From positions 1 to 62,000 of the forward strand of contig NW_026971576.1 of NCBI RefSeq assembly GCF_963678635.1: a stretch of 62,000 nucleotides of DNA. The letters run 5' to 3'. Below, piece after piece: positions 53,406 through 62,000 of the stretch (position 1 is the stretch's first letter; each line of letters starts with the position of its first letter). The stretch comes from Symsagittifera roscoffensis. Taxonomy: Eukaryota > Xenacoelomorpha > Acoela > Convolutidae. The notes under the pieces are model-generated. The model did not search any database. It had not been told where the DNA came from and saw only the letters and a list, made by a program, of their open reading frames with translations. A program made the translations under genes and the position numbers.

Positions 53406-54316
53406 TTTTTAAATACACTTCTATACATTGTGTTTATAGAATTTCTTTATATTTTCTATATATTGTCTTCATGGACTTCCATATATTGTCTTCCCGGAAT
53501 TTTGCTGTTGAGATTCCGGGATCTGAAAATGAAACCGTGACTTCGATCCGGGTCTTAAAAAAAACAGAACAGAAAATTTGAGAATAATAGGTCAAATGGA
53601 AAAAAGTTTTAGGAGAGAATTGACTGGAAAAAGAATTTTTTTTTTTCAAGTTTGATGGATTGTGAAAGGGAAAAAAGATTTGCAAGAGGGCATTAAAATG
53701 GTGAATTGATTACAAAAAGATAAAAAAAGGTATGAGTTTGAATTCCAAAATGTTAGTACAAATGAAATTGCAAGAACTTGATTTGAACTTGAAAGATTTT
53801 TCTTCAAAAACTTAGCAAATATTTGCAAAGTGAGCACTCAGAATGTGATTTTTTTTATCCGAGAGATTTTTTCGGTGTTCCAACTGAGTAAAGCCGGGTT
53901 TTTTATGCTTTATTGACAAGTCGGTCGGGTACAAAAAGATATTGGTAAAAGATTCTGAAGATTTTGAAATTGAGTTGCTAGTTTGTGTTTTTGATTATTA
54001 GATAATCAGGGGGTTTGTGAACTTGGTTAGTTTTAGGATAAGTGATTTTGGAGATTTTTCGTTTTATGTTATTTTTATTTCTTTATGTTGTTTCTACCTA
54101 TCTTTTGTGGGTTTCTAGGATTAATAATTTATTCAATATTGTTAGTTTTTGTTCAAGTTGATAGAGAGAGATTGTAATTTTGATGTTTAATTTGTCAAAC
54201 ATGAAGGTGTTGCTTTTTTGACCTGAAAGGCGGTGAGTTCAAAATTGGATTTGATTGTTTAATTGAACGGCGGCGGCGAATAGACAGTGGGTTAAAAAAA
54301 ATCTGTGATCGGTTGA

Positions 54317-54318
<2 letters not shown>

Positions 54319-54379
<61 letters not shown>
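54319..54379. repeat. (TA)n microsatellite, ~60 bp
   Basis: About 30 uninterrupted TA units. Confidence 0.97.
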
Positions 54380-54382
<3 letters not shown>

Positions 54383-55628
54383 TAAGAACTTTATGACAAC
54401 GTTAAATGAGATTGTTAACGTTAAAAGAAAGTTGAATTTGAAAAAGGGGGGACTGGAAAAAAAGCCGAAAATCTTAATTTAAGGGAAGCAAATTTAGGTA
54501 AAACTTTTCATGATACCGATGAAAATGTACGAGAAGTACTACATTGCCAGTGCGTATGTTGAACTCTTGTTTCCAATTTGTTTTATTGGGGTCATGAAAT
54601 TTTATTTTTTCAACTCATTTGATTGTGGGATAAAAGCTTTGTAAAATTTTGTTGATTGGTTTTGTAATCACGATGAATGAAATCGTTCTGATTTATCGTT
54701 TATGTCGGGAGTCAATTTTGTTTATGCAATTTAATTCTTTTTTCTATAATGGGTTCATTTTGGAATGTTTTTGTTTGTTTTTTTTTTGTGTAATTATCTT
54801 TGTCGTTAGTTCCAGTGTATTGCAATTGCTTGAAGATCTTTGTTGTTGATTCAACAAAATGAAATGCGTCCAGTAAATGCGCATAATTGTGAAAAATCTC
54901 GGAGGGCGTTTTCATTTGTGTGATAACGTAGGAGGTTGTTTCTGTTTTGTTCAACTTCTCTGTTGGTCAATTGTTTTGTGTGTGACAACTGTTGGTGTTT
55001 CGATAATCTGATAGGGTTCTTTTCTTAAGGGTTTTAACTTTTTTTGATATACATTTGTGTATTGTGAGGTTAGAGATTAGAACGAGTGTTCCATTTTTTA
55101 AATCGAAATTTTTTAAATTGATTTGAGATTGATTTTTTTAAAATCTTTGTATAATTACTTTGCTACATTTTGATAGAACTCATTTTATTTTTCGTCTTTC
55201 TCAGATCCATTACGTGTTGCGAAAATTTTGGATGATGAAAAATAACTTCAATCTGAGTATGAGGTGGTAGGTTAAAACATTTTGAGTCTTAAGATGGTTT
55301 ACGATGACTTTGTGTACCCTTTTTTGTTCGCTATGAGCTTTTTTGGTTAAGTGGTGTTTGCTTGAATTCCATTGCGTAGGTTGACAAGCCAGAAGTTAAG
55401 GTTATTTGAGAGACTTTGAATTTTTTCTTACTTTTGTTGGCCATTCATCTTGTTTTTTGTCATTTCCATTAATACCACATCTCAAGTAGTTGATATATCT
55501 TTTTGATATAGTTGTTATACCTTGTTGTTTTGCTACCGTTTTTTTGTAACGATTTCGTCAATTAGGATTTGTGATGGTGTTTGATTTTTTTGCTAGTTGT
55601 GTTAATCCATTTACGTTTTCCAGTTTAT

Positions 55629-56508
55629 TGTAACAAATACTACATAGTGACGGAGCGTAGAAAAACTACATATAGCCGACTGGCTGGCGTCAGCTACCGT
55701 AGTTCTACTTTTTTAAAACCGTCAATACCTAGCCAGTTGAATTTTGGTCTGTTTAGGGCTAAGTAAAACGTTACCCTTTTTAGGCCATCCGTCAAACGAC
55801 TTTTAATCTGCTTAGGTTTACTTGCGAAGACAACCACATAACTGGGTCTCGCATCCCCAGACTACATGATTATCAATAAAAACACGGCTTGAATGTCCTA
55901 TTTTATCATTGTTTTGGTGACAGTTCAAAATTAAATCAATTGGAGATGGATTGACCTTTCTTCTTCCTAGCTACTCATATACTAAAATCAAAATCAATGC
56001 CGGTGTTAATTCAAATGTTAATGACATCAAAATATATCTAAAAATTTAGTTTACCACAGTCCTTCACCATATGATGGTCACTGGGGGCCGAGCCTCCGGT
56101 TCCGTGTTTTCTCTCTAATAATGTCATTATTACTCCAAATTCGTGGCATGTGACGGTACTGCTCCTTCCGTCCGCCTCACCGAAGCCTCCTTTCCTACTA
56201 TTGGTTTCAATTAGTCGTCTTATCGTGCGTGATTGTCACAATAATATGCTTCGTCTTTTCCTTCAGTTTTCTTGACCGTCTATCACTCGCTAATTCGGTT
56301 GTTGTTGTGTTTTCTGTGCCTTTTCAACCAAAAATGGCCATTTCACGTAATTTTCAGAAATAGACTGTCCGCAATCGAAATTTCGAAAATTAAAAGTTCC
56401 AGAATTTTTCGACCCTCCATTTTATTAATAAGTGCTTATTAAGGCCTTTTATGTCCTATTTGTACTGCAACGGCAGGCTCCGCTGTGCCAATCCGGGGGA
56501 AAGGCACA
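55629..56508 (-). mobile_element. Diverged solo LTR related to the giant element
   Basis: 880 bp starting TGTAAC and ending GGCACA, aligning along its whole length with 9-892 (884 bp), with shared blocks such as ttggagatggattgaccttt and aggccat(c)cgtcaaacgac. Divergence is far higher than between the two giant-element LTRs, so it is an older or sister family. No internal gypsy sequence flanks it and no clear target duplication is seen. Confidence 0.85.
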
Positions 56509-58911
56509 TATGCATGATTGTTGAATTCAGACTATAGATAATTGTTCTACCGTAAAACAAGGTTTTATAGTTAAATGGTGTTGTATCTTTGCGAAACTGA
56601 ATAACCTACAAGTAGATTTTACGTACTGATATAATTCCAGTTGCTGAGCTTGAAATGTTGTTTGGTATGTCAAAAACATTTCGTGATATCATTCGGGGTC
56701 CCATAAGTTTTCTGTTTCATCTGGCATGATTGTTTCAAAGTCGCAGTGTGTGCTAATTGTTCTCTAAGCTGCTGAATTAAGTCAAGAATGTGTTAAAAAC
56801 GTTCTGTTTAAAGCATGAAAAAGTTTTCTTTAGATCAACTTACTTTCGCCTTTTCTCGAAATGCAAGTTTATTGCGGGTTGGTTTTGAAAATTGCGTGAA
56901 GAAGATTACTTCTGTTCTTAGTGATGTTTGTCTGGGTTTTTGTATGGGTGAAGCATGATGTGCTTCATCTGTAACTAATATAGAAAGATAACTATATATG
57001 ATATGCGTTTACGGAGTCTATTAAATTCTGTTTTTCTATTTATGGGAATGTTATGTTTCTTGATGGCGCATACTTTTCTGGTTTTTTGTTGTGTATTGAT
57101 TTTTTAACCATTAATGGAATGAAAAATGATTGATATGTTTTTGTGGTTCTTGTTGTGTGTTGTTTTTTCTTCTATGAAGAATTTTTTACGCCTAAATTTT
57201 TTTCCTGATAGATCTTTTTGTAATGGTTTTTCTGACTTTATAAGTAGAATATAAAAGTAGCTGGTCGTTTGTTGTCAGTTTCAGTGTCGTCTTTTGCAAG
57301 AAACATTATAATTTTTTGTGGAATTTCAACTGTCGTTTTTAGTGTTAATAACACAGTGTATTTCTACTTAGAGTCATGACTATGTCGAGATTGGTACACT
57401 TCATCAATTTTTATTGAAATCAATCTACTCTGTGATTTGGATTTCTTTGTGTAAAGAGAAATAATACAAGTTCTTGATCTGTGAATAAAACTGCTTGCTG
57501 TTTTGATCCAAGAATCAAATTTTCATTTTCTGTTTTCTTGTAAATTAAAGCTGTTTTTTTTTCTCTCATAAAGAGAGTCTTAGTTCTGTTTGTTAAAAAT
57601 CGAGAATTTGCTGAGATTAAAATGATTATTTGTGTTCTTTGATGAGATTGAAGAGTGCTGATATTTCAAAGTTTGTACTATTTTTTAAAAATTTTCCTTC
57701 TTTTCGCCAGGATTCCTCTCGGTTGTCTTTTAGTAAACATATAGTTAGTGGTGAGACAAACGTGGTGAGATGTGTACACATTTTTCAAATAAATCCAGTA
57801 ATCTATTGACTTTATCGTGTATGGTTATGGGTAGTTTAAATGCGCGTTGGTTTTTGAGTGCTGCGTCTGCTTTTAGTTGAAGGTATAGTGGTATCACCTT
57901 TTGCGGCATCACCTTTTGCCAGTATCATCTTTTAATGGCATCACCTTTTTTGTAACATGATCTTTTTTTTCCGTGACCATTTTTTGATGTAGCATGATCT
58001 TCTGCGAGTTTTAACAATATACTTCTTTATTGTTCTTATTATTATGTTTTTTTCTATGATAGTGTTGAAAAACCAACGTTGTTATTTTTTTGGTGGGTTA
58101 GTTCATAATATAATTTAAATATAGTCCTAATAAATCTAAGGGAAGTGACATCTGGCAACTCGACCTTATCTGTGTTCGTAATTTTCGTTAGCTTGATTGA
58201 TGGTGTTGTTACTCAAAAAATTTATGATTTGGTCAGTTCGAGGTCAGACAAGCATAAGTTCTGCGTAATTTTTTAAAAATGTTTTGATGAAGTTAGCAAT
58301 GGCTAAATTATATGCGTAATCAACTGAAGATTTTGAGTGTTTTGTTTTCTGATTGTTTATATGATAAAAGTTTTGAATGATTGTTTATACATTACAAATT
58401 TCGAAAAAAATTTGGTTGTTTAATTAACCGTTGAAAGAATTTTATAATAACTGTTAATACATTTTCAGTAATAAATGGTATGCCTATTAAGTTATCTTTG
58501 ATATCTGTTTTGTGGGTTTTTTGTTTAAATAGCTCTTTTATGAGTAACCTTGTACCATAGTTTTTCTTGTTTGGAGGCATAAATCAAGTTTATAATAGTT
58601 TTGTAGTCATGGACTTTGTGATGAGGCTCTCTTATTTGGAGTATCTTGAAGTGTTATATTTGGATCCAAAGAAAGAATTTCATTCCATAATTTGTTCATT
58701 ATACTGTTTGATTTTACGCCTGATTCGATTCAAAAATTAGTTTTTAAATCATAAAATTGAGAAGTTCTACTTTTCAAGCTTTCTGAGAGAAGTGGTAGGG
58801 TCCAAACTTTTCTTGTGATGGCAGATTTTTAGGAATTGACTTTAGATAAAAATGGTTGAATCCTTACAATTGTCTAAACCGTTCATCATAATAATTTTTG
58901 TTGCGGTTGTT
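56509..58911. other. AT-rich region, no recognised gene
   Basis: T-rich on the plus strand. A short array of atcaccttttg/catgatctttt units lies at 57,891-58,010. A 62-codon minus ORF at 58,392-58,580 could be a decayed part of the retroelement whose gag-like remnant lies at 58.9 kb, but shows no motif. Confidence 0.4.
57891..58010. repeat. Short tandem units, atcaccttttg type
   Basis: Five or six imperfect ~20-bp units (gtatcacctttt, ggcatcacctttt, gtatcatctttt, ggcatcacctttt, aacatgatctttt). A decayed minisatellite. Confidence 0.6.
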
Positions 58912-59930
58912 CTAGTGTGAACAATTTCTGCTGTAATTAGAATAAATACTTCTGTTTGAATGTGATCTTGAGTAGTTATTCCCATTTTGACTATTGCAGC
59001 TATTAGAACGGATATATCTTTTTTGAGTATTATAGTAAGAGTTTTCTTGATTTGGCAATCTTTTTCTAGAATTTTGGTTGCATGGAGTTTGTGAATTGTT
59101 GTTGTTATAGTTAGATGTAAGTGGGTTTCCTGAACTGTTTTTGCCCTGAACTTTTCGGAGTATTTTGGTCTTTATCAGTTTATTGATAAGAAAATCTATT
59201 TGGTTTTTTGTGTTCTGGTTGTTGTTTTGATTTATTTCGTTGACTTTGTCTACACTCTGCAATATTTTTTTTGAATGAAGCTTTTGCTTTAAATTTGATC
59301 TTTTTGTATATATTAAATAATTTTGGTTGTTTTTTCAGCTATTTCAGACTCTGATTCTTGTATGTTCATTATAACAGAGTGAATTATTTGAATTTAAGAA
59401 ACATACTGTGTCTCAGATTTTCCTGATTGTCTAGTTTCATTGTTATTTCTGCTTGTTCTAATTTGTCTACGAGTTTGCGAAAATCTAAGTCCGGTTCGCC
59501 AACTTTAAGGGATGTGAATCGTTTTTCCTTATTGCTATTTTTCTTCATTGTATAGTTGAAGTAATCAACAGAACCACTGTCAGTTAATAAAAGGGTTAAG
59601 GCTTTTTTCTTTCTTGCGTTTTTCCTAATTGTGTAGTAAATGAAATCATTAGAATTACTGTCAGTTTTGTGTTTTTATAATCATTTTTATCCAAACAAAA
59701 ATTTTTTGGTTATTAGCTTTTCTAATTTTAGGGCAAGGAACACAATTTTAAGGAAGAGTTTGTTTATTGTTTCTGGTCCTGTGTTTAAAACTGAGATGGC
59801 TGTAACAGAAACTAAATAATCTTCAACCGAGTACTCAGAATCTGTTAGTTAGAAAACTTTTTGTGGTTCATTTGATCTAATGGAGGATCCTCCACACTTT
59901 GCTATACTTGAAATGTTGTTTTATTTGTCG
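58912..59930 (-). pseudogene. Decayed retroelement Gag-like remnant
   Basis: Three minus-strand pieces in order. Around 59,700-59,870 reads SEYSVEDYLVSVTAISVLN and GPETINKLFL, resembling a gypsy capsid start. Around 59,396-59,700 reads EPDLDFRKLVDKLEQAEITM, a helical capsid C-terminal-like stretch, preceded by a duplicated TDS-containing segment. Then 58,912-59,262 is a 116-codon Asn/Ser/Arg-rich tail (NYNNNNSQ, SRSHSNRSIYSNYSRN) without clear CCHC knuckles. Stops and shifts separate the pieces. It does not match Gag of the giant element. The family assignment is by impression, not by search. Confidence 0.5.
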
Positions 59931-60189
59931 CGACGTTCCACAGAGACGCATTCCATTCACTGAGACCAATTAGGTCAAGGTTGCGTTGAAAACAGTCTAT
60001 TTAAACAAAGCAAATATGTTCTGTAGGTTGACCTTAACTGTTTTTGAAATTTTTCTCTCAAACAGTGTGTGCAAATGTTTTTCTAGGAGGCTAAATTAGG
60101 TGCGAATATTGATATAATTTTAAGAATTAAACAATGCAATTTTTTTCTTTAAATCAACTTGTTTTTGCCAAGTTAAAAATTTTTGTCGT

Positions 60190-62000
60190 TAAAAATTTTA
60201 ACCAATATTTTTTGACACGGCCAAAATTTGAAAAGCTCTTTTATCTGTTAACGTTAGGCTAGTAAGCCAGATAAAGTTGCTCATAACAATTCTTGTGTAC
60301 AGCCAAGGTTTTTCCGAGTTGATTACACTGTGCTACTTTCTTACCTCGGGCACTGTTAAACTTAAAAAGTGGCTTGAAAAATCTCAAGAATGCTCGGAAA
60401 ATGCCGTCTCCAAAAATGAAGAAATCCTCCTTTCAACCTCACGAGAATTCGACAAAGCAGCCTTGGAACATTGCTTAGAGTTTTTAACACACAAAGCGAT
60501 GAAATGCTAAGTAAACCCCGACAGTATCTTGACACCAAACAGATCCTCAGCCACTTTGAAAATTTTAAGTCACAAAGCTCTGCAACCACATCACACAAAA
60601 GTCACGTAGACTCTTCTAAGTATTTGTCTGCGTCAGTGACTTCTAGCCAAAGAAGTCGAGAGCTGAAAAATGCTACCTTGCGCTGTGAAGAAATAGAGCG
60701 ACAAAATGAAGCTAAATTTCGCTTGAAACAGCAGAAAAATCTATTAGAACTGGAAGAGTTGGCTGAAGAAAATTGAGTTAAATTGGCCAAAGCTACCGTA
60801 ACTGAAAGTGCAATTCTTGAAGTCATGAACGAGAATTCAAGTTCGTTAGACTTGCCCGAGGAGAGTCTTGCCGGAAGTAAAAGGACACGAAGCTGCGTGA
60901 ACGAAACAAACGAAAAAATTCAGTCTGCACATAAAACCAAACCGTCACCGAGTGCTGCTGGTTTTAAACCATTCCGCGTTAACCCAAATAGCCAATCTTT
61001 CCAACCGGCAATATCTGTCTCGACTAGTCAATTGGATGAAGATAAAACTAATATAAGAAATTCATTGCAATTCAGATCTGAAAAAAAATATAATCCAAAA
61101 TGCGCTCAATACATTCCGAATCTCCCGCCAACGTATAATAATTCTACTATGCTAATTGTTGGTTTTATTCAAACCGCGCAAACTAGCCAGAGTCAAACTC
61201 GAGCTCTACCGTCGTCTAAAGTCAAAATTAGAAACGTGCCAGACACGACTTTCAATCACACGAATTCGAACTTTCCATTAACCAGTGGTGGAACAGTCTT
61301 CTACCAGCCGGTGTCTGAGTATCAATTTCCGGATCCCCGAGATGGCGGATTCAATTATTGTAACGTTGATGACAACAATCACGTTGATCGAAACAAGCCG
61401 CCCTAGCAGCAAATTAACGAACAAAAATCTCTAACTATCGAAGACCTCGCTGAGATGATTACCATGAACCCTTAAAGATCCGCTACCAGAATTGAAACTG
61501 TCTCAATACAACGGTCCTCCTTTACATTGATATGAATGGTTCGGCCAGTTTTTAAGCGCTGTCGACTCCGCCCGTTTGAGTGATGACGTCAAGTTGACAT
61601 ACTTGAAAACTCTTGCGACTGGGAAAAACAAAAATGCCATTGCTGATTTTGCGTGTTCCGTGTTATGTAATAAGATGTCTTGAATACTCTTATTCCGAAA
61701 TTTGGCCAGCCGCAAACCGTAGTTAATGCTCATCTTGACAAACTAAGTTGTTCCCCATCATTTAAGATGCAAAATTCCGACAGCATTATAAGTTTTGCTT
61801 CTACCATCTCAAATCTTGTTGGTGTGCTTAAGTCAATCTCCTGTACTCAGGATTGGAACGCGTTGATTTGTTGAGCCATGCATTAGGTAAACTGCCACCC
61901 AACATGATGGAATCGTGGGCTCTTCACACAGTGGAAAGAAGTCTTATACAACCATCTTTGCTCCATTTCAATGACTGGCTGGCAGAAAAGGCAGAAGCGC
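60190..62000 (+). mobile_element. Second BEL/Pao copy, leader and gag, cut by window end
   Basis: The interval 60,190-60,349 matches the leader at 31,560-31,728. A deletion removes the gag start, then gag follows from cactgttaaac (60,350), equal to 31,939 onward. It contains CGA where the first element has a stop, giving a 207-codon frame (60,783-61,406). Its 3' half shares diagnostic variants (ccctagcagcaa, atgaacccttaaagatc) with the 35.3-36.8 kb monomer. It continues past the window. Confidence 0.88.

Larger units (their letters stand above)
52933..55628. other. AT-rich region without recognised genes
   Basis: Strongly T-rich on the plus strand beyond 53.8 kb. It holds dispersed tcgaatca(t/c)g motifs (52,933-53,290), a 14-bp hairpin, a TA microsatellite, and a lone MITE-like terminus near 54,449. 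No supportable coding sequence. Confidence 0.5.

Noticed and set aside
54449-54469. Fourth MITE terminus (ggggggactgg...aagcc)
   Set aside because: No matching left terminus found within ~300 bp, so the element cannot be bounded.
54712-54954. 80-codon minus ORF in the AT-rich region
   Set aside because: Low-complexity K/N/T-rich composition and no motif; typical of A-rich noise.

Overview
The window is repeat-dominated nuclear DNA from an animal, most likely an AT-rich invertebrate. I cannot name the species. BEL/Pao retroelements, known only from metazoans, fill 29.3-51.6 kb. There are no bacterial or viral operons and no tRNA, rRNA or CRISPR. The only candidate host exon is a CAP/SCP-like one at 52.3 kb. 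Almost all recognisable coding sequence belongs to LTR retrotransposons.

Region 1 (9-24,782, minus strand) is a giant Ty3/gypsy-type LTR element of about 24.8 kb. Both 884-bp LTRs are complete (TGTAAC...GGCACA), and a primer-binding site resembling the complement of tRNA-Asn sits next to the right-hand (5') LTR. In the element's own direction (right to left) the order is: a 3.1-kb leader with duplicated hairpin modules and many GGAGGGT motifs; gag-protease (1228 aa); a single in-frame UGA; RT-RNase H (948 aa); a damaged stretch carrying the tether and integrase zinc finger; the integrase core with a long acidic extension ending in a macro-like domain; a 62-aa ORF; and, overlapping its stop as TGATG, an intact ORF of about 2,890 codons. 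The N-terminal part of that huge protein has a coiled coil, an SGNH/GDSL-type hydrolase domain with its diagnostic residues, and a second SGNH-like domain without them. The huge ORF lies where env lies in errantiviruses but looks nothing like Env. This SGNH giant protein plus macro domain is my best candidate for an undescribed system. A diverged solo LTR of the same lineage lies at 55,629-56,508.

Region 2 (24,783-29,281) holds two ~0.75-kb direct repeats with embedded minisatellites, two small inverted-repeat elements (one with a perfect 8-bp target duplication) and a C-rich tract. A third member of the small-element family is at 51,832.

Region 3 (29,282-51,612, plus strand) is one degenerate BEL/Pao provirus: left LTR, a tRNA-His primer site, a leader, then gag, protease, RT, RNase H and integrase remnants, and a right LTR. 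It is swollen to ~22 kb by internal tandem amplification: a ~1.56-kb gag monomer (3 copies, then 5 and a partial) and a ~0.82-kb RNase H-region unit. A 200-N assembly gap lies inside it. Most monomers share the same nonsense codon, so the amplification followed inactivation.

Region 4 (51.6-62 kb) is AT-rich: a CAP-like exon flanked by a 22-bp palindrome and a ~70-bp-arm foldback, a TA microsatellite, the solo LTR, a decayed minus-strand gag-like remnant (58.9-59.9 kb), and the start of another BEL/Pao gag copy running off the window end.
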